DNA of 64,000 bases from Thermanaerothrix daxensis. GTDB taxonomy: Bacteria; Chloroflexota; Anaerolineae; Anaerolineales; Anaerolineaceae. The notes beneath the pieces are model-generated. The model was not told where the DNA came from. It searched no databases and was given only the letters and a program-made list of their open reading frames with translations. Positions 33,816 to 44,242 of this stretch are shown here, piece after piece (the first letter of the stretch is position 1; every line of letters starts with the position of its first letter). The translations under genes and the position numbers were made by a program. The stretch spans positions 1-64,000 of the forward strand of contig NZ_LGKO01000005.1 of NCBI RefSeq assembly GCF_001306145.1. The letters run 5' to 3'.

Positions 33816-34529
33816 TCAGGTGATCTGATGCGGGTCAACTGCTTGCAGAACCCACAGGTCGCCTGTGCGGGTCGCCACCATGGCGAAGTTGAAGCGGTCT
33901 ATGGCCGTGCAATAATCCAGATCGGAGGGTGGAAAATCTGGGCTGCCAAGGGCCAGGAATTTACGCGCGGTGGAAGACTCGCGTACCCGTTGAATGAAAG
34001 GCTCGGGGGCAGGATTCTGACCGCTTAAAAGCGCCTCGATGTAGTCGGCACAGGCGGCGTCCTCTTCTCCGCCGTCCTCGGCGCGCTGGCCTGTGATGAC
34101 GAAGGTGATGGTGGTGGGTGATAGGCGGCGCAGGTACTCGGCGGTGGCGTGAGCCGTGCAGAAGGCAGTTGCCAGCAGGGGCTGTGCCTGCCGGCTGCGT
34201 ACGATTCCCTGCGTGCCAGCGGTGGTGCGCTGGATGAGGGTACGTCCGTGCAGATCGCGGCCCACGATTTGGGTGGGCGAGTTGCAGAAATCAAACCCCG
34301 GCACGCTGAAGCCGTTGACCTCGCCGATTATCAGAGCGCCGGGGAAACGTTGTTTGAGCGTGAAGGCTTCCTCAACCTCGCCGACCAGCAGGATGCGTTC
34401 GGCGCCCGCGGCAAATGCATAAGCCGCAGTGCTAAACGCACGTAGAACATCAATGACCACCACGGCGCCGGTGGCCTGAGCGCAGGTTTCGAGGGTGGCG
34501 CGCTGGAAGGTGAAGGAAGAGGGGGGCAT
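33816..34529 (-). CDS. ComB family 2-phosphosulfolactate phosphatase
   Basis: The 237-residue protein has the ComB pattern: AVVVIDVLRAFSTAAYAFAAGA at the start, LIIGEVNGFSVPGFDFCNSP, RTTAGTQGIVR and GEEDAACADYIEALL. ComB releases phosphate from 2-phosphosulfolactate in coenzyme M synthesis in methanogens; many bacteria without that pathway carry homologues of unclear role. No other sulfolactate or coenzyme M gene is in the window, so the substrate may differ. Confidence 0.88.
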   Translation of the reverse strand: MPPSSFTFQRATLETCAQATGAVVVIDVLRAFSTAAYAFAAGAERILLVGEVEEAFTLKQRFPGALIIGEVNGFSVPGFDFCNSPTQIVGRDLHGRTLIQRTTAGTQGIVRSRQAQPLLATAFCTAHATAEYLRRLSPTTITFVITGQRAEDGGEEDAACADYIEALLSGQNPAPEPFIQRVRESSTARKFLALGSPDFPPSDLDYCTAIDRFNFAMVATRTGDLWVLQAVDPHQIT

Positions 34530-34585
34530 GAGGTGTCTCCTGAAGAAGGGGGGTATTATAAACTCGGGTCTATTATAGCCTGGCA

Positions 34586-34608
34586 GGCATTCTCAGAAGG
34601 AGAATGCC
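34586..34608. repeat. perfect 9-bp inverted repeat
   Basis: GGCATTCTC and GAGAATGCC flank a 5-base loop in the 222-base spacer between the divergent ComB and glycosyltransferase genes. There is no T-tract. Minus-strand TATAAT boxes occur at 34559-34554 and 34577-34572 without clear -35 elements. Confidence 0.45.
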
Positions 34609-34751
34609 GAAGCGTTATTCGGAGCTTTTCTAAATCTGACGCGCACTGCATATCAGGAAGGGGCTGATGGCGCTTCCCTATAACCTGAGCCCTCCATGAA
34701 GCCCCAAAGAGCGGTGCAAATCTGAAAAGGGGAGGGCGGTGGCTTCAACGG

Positions 34752-36854
34752 ATGGGGCAAATCTATTGTAAAATTCAGGCACAATCCCTGTGTGCGCATT
34801 CTCCTAATTCTGTGATAACATCCGGGTTTTCCTCTTCTGAGCACTCCCCTACCTCTCGCGATCCCGCTCGCGGCTGGCTGCTGGGATTAATTTTGCTCAA
34901 TCTGGTGGTTGCGCTCTTTACGTTTGATGATTTTGGCTTCGCCTGGGACGAGCCGCTTTTTTACGCCTACGGGGATGCGGTGGATTATGCCTACTCGATC
35001 TCGGCGCGTCTGAGCGGGAATTTCGACATCGAGAACGCCTACGGCCCGAGTGCTGGCGACCATAAGTATTACGGCCCGGCTTACCTTCTGCTGGTGCGCC
35101 CCCTGGTGGATGCCCTCCGCCAGTTACCTGTGCCCGGTGTGCATCGGGATGAATGGTGGCATTTGGTGAATTTTCTCACCCTGCAAGTCGGTGTCGTGTT
35201 TTTCTATAAATTGGCTCGTCGTTGGGTGGGGCCTTGGGCAGGGCTGGGGGCCGCTGCGCTCTTTGCCACTCAGCCGGTGGTGTGGGGACATGGCATGATC
35301 AATCCCAAGGATATGCCGTTCATGGTTTTCTTCATCCTGGCGGTGGAAAGCGGGCTGACCCTGGTGGATCACTTAAGGGCAACCTCTCCCCCAGCCTCTA
35401 CTGAAGCCGCACCGCCGGGGGAAGTCTTTGCACTGGCGCGGTGGACGCTGTGGCGGGTGGCCGTGTTGGTGGTAGGGAGTATGGTGCTGCTCACCTATCT
35501 CCTCGCGGGCCCGATCCAGAATGGGATTCGCGCCCTGGTGGAGGCGGCCTATCAAGCAGCACCGGGTAGTTTGCTCGGGCGGTGGTTCCTCTGGGTGGCT
35601 GCCCGCGCACCCGAGACTCCGCCAGACGCCTATGTTAACAAGGCCTGGGCCCTATTCCTGCGCCTGCGCACGGGGGTCACGGTGCTGAGCGTGCCACTGG
35701 TGCTCCACACGCTGGTGGGGCTGATCTGGCCGGCGGGGATGCAAAATCTGGGCCGGGCCCTAAGCGCGCGCCTGGCTCCGTTGCCGACCTGGCCGCAGTG
35801 GCGGGCCGGTGCACCTTTCCGATGGCGCAATGCGGGTTGGCGCCTGGGTGTGGCGGCGCTGATGCTGGGGCTGTTGACCTCAATACGAGTGCTGGGGCCG
35901 CTGGTCGGGGCGCTGGTGGTGCTCTATTTTCTCCTTCAATCTTACCCACGCAGTTGGAAGCCTTTGCTCGTGTACGGACTGATCGCAGCAGGGGTGACCT
36001 ACCTTACCTGGCCGTTCCTGTGGGACAATCCCCTTGTTCGACTCATTGAAGTGGCCCGCCACATGGCAAACAATCCGCACATCTTGCCGGTGCTTTTCAA
36101 TGGGCAGGTATTCCCTTCCAATCAACTCCCGCGCAGTTACCTGCCAACGCTGCTGGGGCTGACCCTGACCGAGCCGGTCTTCCCGCTGTTGGTGCTCGGC
36201 TCAGGCGTGGGGCTGGTGCGTTTCTGGCGGCGGAGCCTGGAATGGCGGTCCTTCTTAATCCTTCTCCTCTGGGTGGGCCTGCCCCTGGCTTACGTGCTGT
36301 GGCGTCGCCCCCCCATGTACGATGGGTATCGTCACTTTCTGTTTTTACTGCCGCCGCTCTTTGTGCTGGCCGGCCTGGGCCTGGATGCGCTCTTTGGGTG
36401 GCTGCGCCGGGGGTGGCAGCGTGTGGGGTTGGGTTTCCTTCTGCTCCTCCCGGGGGTGATTGGCCTGGTACGCTTGCATCCTTATCCATATGCCTACTAC
36501 AATGCGTTCATGGGCGGGGTGGGGGGTGCGTTTCGCCGCTATGAAACCGACTACTGGCTGACCTGCTACAAGGAAACCATGTGCTTGATCAATGCAGAGG
36601 CCAGGGATCATCCAGTGACCCTGTTTGTCCTGCGCCAACCCCAGATTGCTCGTCGTTATGCGGCGCCGGGGGTTACGGTGCAAAGTTTTGATCCGGCAAA
36701 TGATGCTACCTACCCGGGCAGTTGGCTGTTGCTCATCACCCGCTATAACCAGGATTTGACCAACCATCCGGAAGATCCGGTGCGCTACGCGGTGGGACGC
36801 GCCGGAGCGGTTTTCTGCGTGGTCAAAGAGGTGGGAGGGACGGCAGTCCCATGA
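34752..36854 (+). CDS. large membrane glycosyltransferase-like protein (PMT_2/GT39 type)
   Basis: The 700-residue protein has roughly a dozen membrane helices. The first outer loop carries Asp66-Glu67 in FGFAWDEPLFYAYGD, the active-site position of polyprenyl-phosphate-sugar transferases, followed by YYGPAYLLLVRPL. NPKDMPFMVFFILA and a C-terminal soluble part from about residue 590 are also typical. A stretch near 205-325 looks like an inserted region with extra helices. No good Shine-Dalgarno stands before 34752; GTG at 34812 is an alternative start. Overlaps the next gene by 4 bases. Confidence 0.75.
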   Translation: MGQIYCKIQAQSLCAHSPNSVITSGFSSSEHSPTSRDPARGWLLGLILLNLVVALFTFDDFGFAWDEPLFYAYGDAVDYAYSISARLSGNFDIENAYGPSAGDHKYYGPAYLLLVRPLVDALRQLPVPGVHRDEWWHLVNFLTLQVGVVFFYKLARRWVGPWAGLGAAALFATQPVVWGHGMINPKDMPFMVFFILAVESGLTLVDHLRATSPPASTEAAPPGEVFALARWTLWRVAVLVVGSMVLLTYLLAGPIQNGIRALVEAAYQAAPGSLLGRWFLWVAARAPETPPDAYVNKAWALFLRLRTGVTVLSVPLVLHTLVGLIWPAGMQNLGRALSARLAPLPTWPQWRAGAPFRWRNAGWRLGVAALMLGLLTSIRVLGPLVGALVVLYFLLQSYPRSWKPLLVYGLIAAGVTYLTWPFLWDNPLVRLIEVARHMANNPHILPVLFNGQVFPSNQLPRSYLPTLLGLTLTEPVFPLLVLGSGVGLVRFWRRSLEWRSFLILLLWVGLPLAYVLWRRPPMYDGYRHFLFLLPPLFVLAGLGLDALFGWLRRGWQRVGLGFLLLLPGVIGLVRLHPYPYAYYNAFMGGVGGAFRRYETDYWLTCYKETMCLINAEARDHPVTLFVLRQPQIARRYAAPGVTVQSFDPANDATYPGSWLLLITRYNQDLTNHPEDPVRYAVGRAGAVFCVVKEVGGTAVP

Positions 36855-38407
36855 AGGCATCCCGTTGGAACGAAGCGATCTTCTTTGTTGGGGGATCATT
36901 GCTCTTGAGTGTGGTGGGAGGGGTGTGGCTCTCTACCTCAACCCCCTATGGAATGGGGTTGGTCAATGATTCGGCAGTATATATTGGTGGGGCGCGCAGC
37001 CTGTTGGCCGGGAATGGGTATATGCGCCTGTCAGGTGACTTAGGGCTTAAGCCGATCACGCATTTTCCACCCCTCTTCTCGTTGACGCTGATGCTGGCAG
37101 CGCTGGTAAGCCAGAGCGATCCTCTGCTGGCAGCGCGCTGGCTGATGCCGTTGCTCTTTGGCCTCAACATCTCCTTGTTGGGCGGGTGGGTGTATCTGAT
37201 GACGCGGAGGCGGGACCTGGCTTTGCTGGCTTCTGCGTTGTGGGCTTTTTCTGATTGGGGATTGAACCTGCATACGTATGTGCTGAGTGAACCCCTGTTT
37301 TTAACCTTCTTTTTGCTGGCGTTCATTACCTGGTTGGCGTACCAGCACCAGCCCCGTCCGTATTGGGCCGGGTTGAATGGCTTTCTGGCGAGCCTGGCTT
37401 ACCTGACGCGCTACGCAGGAGCAACGTTGCTGGCGACGTTTGGCCTGCTGTTGCTGGGGTATGCCTGGCGGGAGCAGCGCCGCTGGAAGGATCTGAGGCG
37501 TTGGCTGATTGGAGCGTTACCTCTGCCGGCATTGTGGACCCTCTACACTTGGCGGGTGGGTGAGGGGGTGGGCAACCGACAAATTGCCTGGCATCCCATT
37601 CCCTTGGATACCTTGCGGCACGGGCTGCAAAACAGCCTGAACGCGCTGGCACCGGATTGGTTGATTCGCCTTTTTCCACCGCTGGGAAGCCTTTTCTCGG
37701 CGCTGGGATTATTGGCCAGCCTGGGGCTGGTGATTGGTATCGGGTTAGGGGTCTGGCGGGTGTGCCGGCAGCCGAAGGCAGTGTTTCCGCAATGGCTGGC
37801 GCCGGTCTTGTTTGGAGGAAATTACTGGGGCTTTTTGGTCCTTTCCATCAGCCTGCTGGATGCCAGTACACCTCTGGATGACCGCGTCCTGGGGCCGCTC
37901 TATCTCACCCTCCTGGCCTTGAGCTTGGTGGGGTTGGGGTGGCTTTTGCGCTACCCTGGGCGCTGGTTGCGCCTGATTGCTCTGATAGGGGTGGTGGTAG
38001 GGGTGCCGCTTCTGATGGGAGATGGTGTGATGCGGGGGCAAGCCTTGCGTCAGGAGGGGCTGGGTTTCGCTCACCGTGAAGTACAGACCACGCGCTTGTG
38101 GGACCTGCTCCGCCAGTATCCGGCGGGGAAGTACGTGTACAGTGATCGTCCAGCGGCCATTCATCTTTATGCTGAACGCCCCTGCTTGCCCCTGCCTGCG
38201 CCCGTGGACCCGGTGCAGGCGCGGTTTCGCCCGGACTATGAGGCGGATCTGGCGGAGATGAAGGCGCGCATTCGTGCTGGCCAGGCCATTCTAGTGCTAT
38301 TTGATTTGCACCGCAGTGGTGATGCAGCCTATCTGGGCGAGATCACGGCTGACCTGGGTGATCCGCAGATGGTGGATTTTGTGTGGGTGTACGGTGTCCT
38401 CAGGTAA
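36851..38407 (+). CDS. membrane glycosyltransferase-like protein
   Basis: The 518-residue protein has ten or more membrane helices. The first outer loop (GMGLVNDSAVYIGGARSLL) has the acidic residue Asp40 and the ARxLLxGxGY pattern seen in GT-C type proteins, then THFPPLFSLTLML and YTRYAGATL-like strings. The last 110 residues look soluble. Translationally coupled (ATGA) to the 700-residue protein, so both probably act in one glycan or lipid-linked pathway. Specific function unknown. Confidence 0.75.
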   Translation: MKASRWNEAIFFVGGSLLLSVVGGVWLSTSTPYGMGLVNDSAVYIGGARSLLAGNGYMRLSGDLGLKPITHFPPLFSLTLMLAALVSQSDPLLAARWLMPLLFGLNISLLGGWVYLMTRRRDLALLASALWAFSDWGLNLHTYVLSEPLFLTFFLLAFITWLAYQHQPRPYWAGLNGFLASLAYLTRYAGATLLATFGLLLLGYAWREQRRWKDLRRWLIGALPLPALWTLYTWRVGEGVGNRQIAWHPIPLDTLRHGLQNSLNALAPDWLIRLFPPLGSLFSALGLLASLGLVIGIGLGVWRVCRQPKAVFPQWLAPVLFGGNYWGFLVLSISLLDASTPLDDRVLGPLYLTLLALSLVGLGWLLRYPGRWLRLIALIGVVVGVPLLMGDGVMRGQALRQEGLGFAHREVQTTRLWDLLRQYPAGKYVYSDRPAAIHLYAERPCLPLPAPVDPVQARFRPDYEADLAEMKARIRAGQAILVLFDLHRSGDAAYLGEITADLGDPQMVDFVWVYGVLR

Positions 38408-38519
38408 AGAGTGACCGAGGTGGGGCACTTAGCAATACTTTGCCCTTACCCTTTCTTTGCATCTATTGGGAAGATTGTGCGAACTTGAGGGAGAAGTTAT
38501 ACTACCTACTAGAGTCAAT

Positions 38520-38993
38520 TCACCATTGGCAAGATGCCCTCATCTTGGACATGGTTCGAATGATTAGTTTTCCAGCGCGCCGAGTGCTGTCTTCCCCTTC
38601 TGGATAAATGCGTCGTCCAATCGTAAGGTCAGCATTTTGTTGCCTATGGACCTCCAACATCGCGGGTATATCTTCTAAACAGTGCTGACCATCGGCGTCA
38701 ATGGTAATTAGGTAGGGAGTGGTGCATTGGCTGATGCCGGTTGTAAGGGCCGCTCCATAGCCTCGATTGACCTTGTGATGAATAATCCGAACAAGGGGGT
38801 GGTGAGCGTAATTGGCAAGGATTGCGGCTGTTTGATCGCGAGATCCATCGTTGACGATGATCAATTTCCAGTTATTGGTTTCGCAGAACTTAATAATCTC
38901 AGGCAGAACCCGTGGAAGTGCCTTTTCTTCGTTGAAGCAAGGCATCACAATGGTGAGTTCGTGGAGAGAGCTGTTGGGTTGGGTTTCTTCCAT
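38520..38993 (-). pseudogene. truncated GT2 glycosyltransferase (dolichyl-phosphate-mannose-synthase-like)
   Basis: The 157-codon frame starts as a normal polyprenyl-phosphate GT2: IVMPCFNEEKALPRVL, IIVNDGSRDQT, GYGAALTTGI, the DxD site in TIDADGQHC, LTIGRRIYPEGEDSTRR. It then stops after about 155 residues, where intact relatives continue for 70 to 170 more, including the acceptor loop and any membrane anchors. GC content is visibly below that of neighbouring genes. I infer a gene cut at its 3' end. It might keep partial activity, but this is unlikely. Confidence 0.7.
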
Positions 38994-39052
38994 GAAACTT
39001 TTACCCCGAAGAACTTGAATGGGTTTTGCTCAACATGAAATAAAGATAATTG

Positions 39053-39274
39053 TTATAGTGCGCCAGGTTCATACTGGTCATCCGAGTTAATAAAGCCAAT
39101 GATCTCGCCTTGGCAAATGCGCAGGCCTTTGTTGAGTGCATGGGATTGTCCTCGATCGGGTTCGTTCCACCACCGGATCCGGTCGGCGTATTTCTCTAAA
39201 ATTTCTTGGGTTCCATCTGATGAGCCACCGTCAAAAACCAAGTACTCCGGGTCGGGGTAATTTTGCCCTAACAT
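39053..39274 (-). pseudogene. internal fragment of a second GT2 glycosyltransferase
   Basis: The 73-residue frame begins at MLGQNYPDPEYLVFDGGSSD and ends at NSDDQYEPGAL, which corresponds to about residues 25-100 of family 2 transferases that have DGGSTDG and EPDRGQSDAxNKG strings. The first strand (PSFNxxxFLExTI) and everything after the DxD-containing segment are missing. The fragment starts 5 bases after the FGGY kinase stop codon. Together with the truncated gene at 38520 it marks a decayed region. Confidence 0.7.
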
Positions 39275-39278
39275 CTCT

Positions 39279-40838
39279 CTATTCGTTTCCCGCTTTCTCC
39301 ATCTCCTCCATTTCGGCGTAGAGCGGGCGGAGGCGGTCGTAGAGGCGACGGTAGATGCGGTGGTACAGGGCGTTGTAGCGCCGATGGTGTTCCGGGATGG
39401 GCTCAAAACGTTTGCCCGGACGGGTCATGGCTTGCGCAGCGCTCTCAAAATCGCGGTGCAGGCCCAGCCCTACCGCCACCACAATGGCGGCGCCAAGCCC
39501 CGAGGCTTCGTAGATATGTGGACGGGACGCCGGCAGGCCGAAGATATCGGCGGTCAGTTGCATGGCCGCTTCGCTTTGACTGCCACCCCCGGCCACGCGC
39601 AATTCACGGATCGGCACGCGCGTGCGCCGCACAATGCGTTCGCCCCCTTCGCGCAGGGCATAAGCCACCCCTTCCAGGATGGCGCGGTAGAGGTGGGCGC
39701 GGGTGTGCAGATCGCGAAAGCCAATCACCGCGCCGCGTGCCTCCGGTCCCGGTTTCTTCAGCCCGGGGGACCAGTAGGGCTGCAGGATCAATCCATCGGC
39801 ACCCGGCGGCACGGCATTGACCAGGCGATCAAAGAGCGTTTCCGGTTCCTGGCCCTGCTCCCGTGCCAGCGCTTCTTCGGGCTGGCCGAACTGACTGCGG
39901 AACCAGGTGACCATCCAATAGCCCCGGTACACCTGCACTTCCAGGCTGTAGGCACCGGGCATCGCCGAGGGATAGGGGGGTAGCAACGGCGTGACTTCCA
40001 GGTAGCGCTGCGAGGTCACGTTGATGGTGGCGGTAGTGCCGTAACTCAGGCAGGCCAGGTCCGGCAGCAGGCAACCGCTACCCAGCACTTCACAGGCTTT
40101 GTCCGCGGCGGTAGCAATCAGAGGCAGCCCTGCCGGTATCCCGGTGGCCTCAGCGGCGGTGGGGGTGATATACCCAAGGACCTCGCCCGGGCGGCGCAGC
40201 GGTGGCAGGGCTTCGCGTGGCAGTGGGACCACTTGCCATTTCCAGTCCCAGGCGGCGGCCCAGTCCTGCTTTTTGTAGTCGAAAGGCAGGTAGCCCACCT
40301 GGCAGCCGGTCGAATCCACCAATTCTCCCACCAGACGGTAGGTCAGGTAGCCGGAGAGCAAGACGTACTTGTGGGTCTGAGCCCAAATTTCGGGCTGGTG
40401 GGTGCGGATCCAGGAAGCCTCGGCCTCGGCCTGCAGGTAATTGACCGTGGCGGTCATCCCGCTGAGGCGGAAAGCCAACCCCCACAGCCCACCGATGGGC
40501 TTAAGCCCCGGCGTACGCCGCTGGTCCATCCACACAATGGCCGGACGTAGCGGGCGCAAGTCGCGATCCAGGTTAATGACCGTGGCACGCTGGGTGGTCA
40601 GCCCCACACCACGGATGCTGGCCTTATTCACGCCTGGCTGCTGCCATAACTTCTGGCAGGCAGAGCAAATGGCCTGCCAGAAAACTTCGGGGTCCTGTTC
40701 GGCCCAGCCGGGTGCAGGGGAGTAGTAGGGTTCGATTTTTTGCTGTCCTTTGGCCAGCAAATTGCCCTGCAAATCAAAAAGAAGCGCGCGGGCGCTCTGG
40801 GTGCCCATATCAATGGCCAGCAGTGTCGGTTCGCTCAT
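39279..40838 (-). CDS. FGGY family carbohydrate kinase
   Basis: The 519-residue protein has both FGGY domains: the phosphate loop [48 protein letters not shown] (the catalytic Asp region), [12 protein letters not shown], and [23 protein letters not shown] near the C-terminus. The family phosphorylates glycerol, xylulose, gluconate and similar polyols. Because GlpD and an alkyl-DHAP-synthase-like protein share its operon, glycerol, dihydroxyacetone or a related three-carbon compound is plausible; the sequence alone does not fix it. GGGAGG lies before the ATG, 1 base after the stop of the upstream gene. Last gene of the operon. Confidence 0.88.
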   Translation of the reverse strand: MSEPTLLAIDMGTQSARALLFDLQGNLLAKGQQKIEPYYSPAPGWAEQDPEVFWQAICSACQKLWQQPGVNKASIRGVGLTTQRATVINLDRDLRPLRPAIVWMDQRRTPGLKPIGGLWGLAFRLSGMTATVNYLQAEAEASWIRTHQPEIWAQTHKYVLLSGYLTYRLVGELVDSTGCQVGYLPFDYKKQDWAAAWDWKWQVVPLPREALPPLRRPGEVLGYITPTAAEATGIPAGLPLIATAADKACEVLGSGCLLPDLACLSYGTTATINVTSQRYLEVTPLLPPYPSAMPGAYSLEVQVYRGYWMVTWFRSQFGQPEEALAREQGQEPETLFDRLVNAVPPGADGLILQPYWSPGLKKPGPEARGAVIGFRDLHTRAHLYRAILEGVAYALREGGERIVRRTRVPIRELRVAGGGSQSEAAMQLTADIFGLPASRPHIYEASGLGAAIVVAVGLGLHRDFESAAQAMTRPGKRFEPIPEHHRRYNALYHRIYRRLYDRLRPLYAEMEEMEKAGNE

Positions 40839-40839
40839 C

Positions 40840-42582
40840 TTACCCTCCCTGGTTTTTACCCCAGCGTTTAGCGGCTTGCTCCGGGGTCATATCCAGTCCC
40901 AGCGTACCCCCCGGATTGAGAATGTGGTGGGGATCAAAGTAATTCTTCAGGGCGCGCAGGACACCCATGGCGGTGGAATCCAATTGTTCTACCAACCAGG
41001 GGGCCGTCTGCTTACCGACCCCGTGGTGGTGGCTAACCGCTGCACCGCTTGTTTGAATGGCTTCGATCAGGGCATATTGTACATCCAGATAGTCGGCGAT
41101 GGAGGTGTAGGGGAGGATGAAGATGAAGTACAGGTTGGCGCCCTGGGGATAGACATGGGAGATGTGGGTCATGACCAGGGGGACCCCGTGCGCCTGCGCG
41201 GCGGCACGCACCGCCTGGTAAGTGATTGGGAGGCGCGTCCAGGTACCTGCACATTCGAGTGTGTCAATGACAACGCCGAAATCCAGCAAGTCCTCGCGCA
41301 AATAGGGGTCGCGAAAGCGCTCACGCTCCCAGCGCTGCGTGATGGGCAGAAGGCTGAGGTTAAGAGCGCCGTGATCGCCGCAGATTATGCGGATGCGTCG
41401 TTGCAAATGACTGCAAAAGCCGCGTTCGCCATCGCAGGAGCCGATGAGCAGGCAACGCTCCCAGGGGCGGTAGCCCAACCGGGTAAGTAGCCCATCCAGG
41501 GGGGTGCCGGCCAGGCCGTACATGTGCATGGCCACCTCGGTTTCGTCCCCGTCAGAAAGGCGGAAGATGGAGGGAGCACCGGCCTCATCCTGCATGATCT
41601 CGCGCAAGGCGGCCTGACCCTGCTCCCAGGACTTGAAGAGGAAAGCAAAGCGGCGCGTGTTTTCGGGCTGGTAGCGGAAAATGCGCAGGGTGGCATTCAG
41701 CAGGATTCCATAGGCCCCTTCACTGCCGATCATAATCTGGTCCAGGTCGGGCCCAATCGCGGCGCGTGGATAGGGGGGCGTCCGCAGTCGCCCAACCGGG
41801 GTGGCGTATTCCTGTGCCAGCACCAGATCTTCGATCTTACCGTAGTAGGTGGAGTTCTGGCCGGCCGAACGGGTGACAATCCAACCTCCCAGACTGGAAT
41901 ATTCGAAAGATTGGGGAAAATGCCCGCAGGTGTAGCGTCGTCTGGCTGCGAAACGCTGGGGGGCCTGGTTGAGCGCCGCTTCCAGGTCAGGGCCACGGAT
42001 GCCGGCTTCGGCGGTCACGGTTTGATCGGTTTCGCTAAAGTCCAGAATGCGGTTTAGGTGGCGGCTTAGATCGAGCGCTACCCCACCCAGCACGGCTTCA
42101 CGTCCGCGGGTGACCGTGGAGCCACCGCCGTACACATAGAGTGGAATGCGCTGGGCATGGCAGTAATCCACAATTGCCTGGACCTCATTCGGTGTGCGGG
42201 GACTGAGCACGGCGGCGGGCAGGTTTTCCAGAATGCCCAGGCGCAGGCGCAGTTGATCTACCATGCCCGCACCGTAGGAGGCGCGTACCCGGCTAAAAGG
42301 ATCCGTCCGCACATTCTCTGCACCCACCAGATCGCGCAGGGCGTTCAGGTGGGTACCCTCTAGAGGGATGGGAAGCGCTTCCGGCAAGGGACGTAGCCCC
42401 AGCCATTCTGGGGTTGGCTCGGTTCGGAAGGCGATCCCCAGGCGGTCCTGCAAGAGGCGCACCAGGCCGAGGTTGGGGTGCTTGAACGTGTGTGGGTCGC
42501 CCCATTTGAAGATGGCACGAAATGAGCCGGGAGGGGGCGGGCTTTCAATCCAGCGGGGCGCGGAGACGGAGTTGGGTGTCAT
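40840..42582 (-). CDS. FAD-binding oxidase of the alkyl-DHAP synthase (AGPS)/YgcU type
   Basis: The 580-residue flavoprotein has a PCMH FAD-binding domain (about 135-320: [46 protein letters not shown]) and a C-terminal cap with SHHHGVG at 517-523, the AGPS signature, and LYFIFILPY where AGPS has its Tyr-rich strand. AGPS swaps the acyl chain of acyl-DHAP for an alkyl chain; bacterial relatives may instead oxidise hydroxy acids. E. coli pairs a similar protein (YgcU) with an FGGY kinase (YgcE). Here it lies between glpD and the kinase, with AGGAGG before its ATG. Confidence 0.85.
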   Translation of the reverse strand: MTPNSVSAPRWIESPPPPGSFRAIFKWGDPHTFKHPNLGLVRLLQDRLGIAFRTEPTPEWLGLRPLPEALPIPLEGTHLNALRDLVGAENVRTDPFSRVRASYGAGMVDQLRLRLGILENLPAAVLSPRTPNEVQAIVDYCHAQRIPLYVYGGGSTVTRGREAVLGGVALDLSRHLNRILDFSETDQTVTAEAGIRGPDLEAALNQAPQRFAARRRYTCGHFPQSFEYSSLGGWIVTRSAGQNSTYYGKIEDLVLAQEYATPVGRLRTPPYPRAAIGPDLDQIMIGSEGAYGILLNATLRIFRYQPENTRRFAFLFKSWEQGQAALREIMQDEAGAPSIFRLSDGDETEVAMHMYGLAGTPLDGLLTRLGYRPWERCLLIGSCDGERGFCSHLQRRIRIICGDHGALNLSLLPITQRWERERFRDPYLREDLLDFGVVIDTLECAGTWTRLPITYQAVRAAAQAHGVPLVMTHISHVYPQGANLYFIFILPYTSIADYLDVQYALIEAIQTSGAAVSHHHGVGKQTAPWLVEQLDSTAMGVLRALKNYFDPHHILNPGGTLGLDMTPEQAAKRWGKNQGG

Positions 42583-42600
42583 GCAAACCTCCTGAGGGGA

Positions 42601-44190
42601 TTAGCCGGTTGGACGAGGGCTGTAAAAACGCCACCAGGTTTCACGATAGGCATTGACCTCTGCTTCCCAGCGAGCATCTTCCCAACCTAATTCGGTTTGT
42701 ACCAGAGCCCGAATGCGGTCGAGGTGGTCCATTCCGCCGTTGGGCAGGAGTAGCCCCAGGCGCACCCGGCGCAGGAGCAGATCTTCCAAGTGCACCACTC
42801 CCTCATGGCGGGCTGCCCAGCGCACTTCTGCCCACACGTTGGGCAGGGTAGGAATGGGTTGCCACTCTGCAGGGGGCATTTCGGCAAGAAACTGGGGCAA
42901 GTCGGGGCCGAGTCGCCCGGCCAGGTAAGCCAAGGTTTCAAAATCGAGATCGGGGGCTGCTACTTCCGCCGGGGCAGGGGAAAAGAAGGAGGCGCGCGGG
43001 CGAGGAACTGCGCGCAGGTTCAGGTATGGAGCGGCCAGGCGCAACGTGTCCAGTGCCATGCGCCGGAAGGTGGTCAATTTTCCCCCGGTGATGGTGATCA
43101 GCCCTTGCTCGTCCCAGACGCTGTGGGCACGAGATTCCTTGGAAGGATGCTCCGCCCCACTGCGTATAATCGGGCGCAAGCCGGCAAAAGTGGCGATGAG
43201 ATCCTGATCGCCAGCCTCTACGCCGGGGAAGACGGTGTGCAGGGCTTCCAGCAAGTAGTCAATCTCCTCAGAGGTGGCAAACGGTTCGCGATCTTCCCAC
43301 TCTTTGGGGTGATCCAGGTCGGTGGTGCCGAGCAGGGTTACCCCCTCCCAGGGGATGGCGAACATGGCGCGGCGATCGCGCGGGTGAAGCAGGGTAACGG
43401 CTTCGCTGAGTGGGAAGCGTGCATGGGGGAAGACCAGGTGGCTACCGCGAGTGCGGCGCAGGCGAGGAACCCCGCCGACTTGCTGACGCAGGTCATCCGT
43501 CCAGGGGCCGGTAGCGTTGATCACCACCCGGGCGCGTATTTCAGCGGTGCGTTCGTGGGGGTCGGCTTCATCCCGCACCACGGCGCCGCACACCTGCCCG
43601 GAGGCGGTGCGTAACAGTGCAGTGGCACGGGCGTATGAAAGGGCGACAGCCCCGGCCTGAACGGCCTCACGTAGCAGGCGCAACACCAGGCGCGAATCAT
43701 CCACCCGTGCATCTCCATAATAAACTCCACCTGCCAGGTCGGTGGGGTTGAGCCAGGGACAGCGTGCCAGCAGATTCTGCGGGGTGAGTTTTCCGTGCTG
43801 CCAGCGCAGGGCCATGCCATCGTAGATAAGTACCCCCATCTGAAATTGGCGCAAGGATGCGCGGTAATAGGGGTAAACCGGCAGGACAAAGGAGAGCGGC
43901 GTCACCAGGTGCGGTGCGGCACGCAGCAGCCATTCCCGCTCGCGTACCGACTCGAAGGTGACATTGAACTGACGATTGCGCAGATAGCGGAAACCCCCAT
44001 GCACCAGTTTTGAGGAACGACTGGAAGTACCGAAAGAAAAATCGCGAGCCTCAATCAGCAAGGCGCGCAGTCCGTAAAACGTGCACAAGCGCAATAAACC
44101 GGCCCCGGTCACCCCGCCCCCGATGATGAGCACATCCCAGGGGCGATCCAGAGATGCCCAGACGGCATCGCGCCAACCACGAGACCACAT
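42601..44190 (-). CDS. glpD: FAD-dependent glycerol-3-phosphate dehydrogenase
   Basis: Oxidises sn-glycerol-3-phosphate to dihydroxyacetone phosphate, passing electrons to the quinone pool or another acceptor. The 529-residue protein has the FAD motif GGGVTGAG (24-31), TSSRSSKLVHGGFRYL, GVYYGDARVDDSRLVL, INATGPWTDD, RGSHLVFP, TDLDHP, GLRPII and GGKLTTFRRMA, all typical of GlpD/GlpA. The C-terminal DAO_C domain is present. The ATG at 44190 was chosen because AGGAGG stands 8 bases before it; the longer frame has poor spacing. It lies 52 bases after the FadR-type gene. Confidence 0.93.
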   Translation of the reverse strand: MWSRGWRDAVWASLDRPWDVLIIGGGVTGAGLLRLCTFYGLRALLIEARDFSFGTSSRSSKLVHGGFRYLRNRQFNVTFESVREREWLLRAAPHLVTPLSFVLPVYPYYRASLRQFQMGVLIYDGMALRWQHGKLTPQNLLARCPWLNPTDLAGGVYYGDARVDDSRLVLRLLREAVQAGAVALSYARATALLRTASGQVCGAVVRDEADPHERTAEIRARVVINATGPWTDDLRQQVGGVPRLRRTRGSHLVFPHARFPLSEAVTLLHPRDRRAMFAIPWEGVTLLGTTDLDHPKEWEDREPFATSEEIDYLLEALHTVFPGVEAGDQDLIATFAGLRPIIRSGAEHPSKESRAHSVWDEQGLITITGGKLTTFRRMALDTLRLAAPYLNLRAVPRPRASFFSPAPAEVAAPDLDFETLAYLAGRLGPDLPQFLAEMPPAEWQPIPTLPNVWAEVRWAARHEGVVHLEDLLLRRVRLGLLLPNGGMDHLDRIRALVQTELGWEDARWEAEVNAYRETWWRFYSPRPTG

Positions 44191-44242
44191 AATCATAACC
44201 TCCTGAAGGGGTAAAAGCACGAAATGAAGGCGAGCGAGGGCT

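Noticed and set aside
38408-39290. Insertion sequence as the cause of the GT2 scar
   Set aside because: No transposase fragment, terminal inverted repeats or target duplication could be seen.
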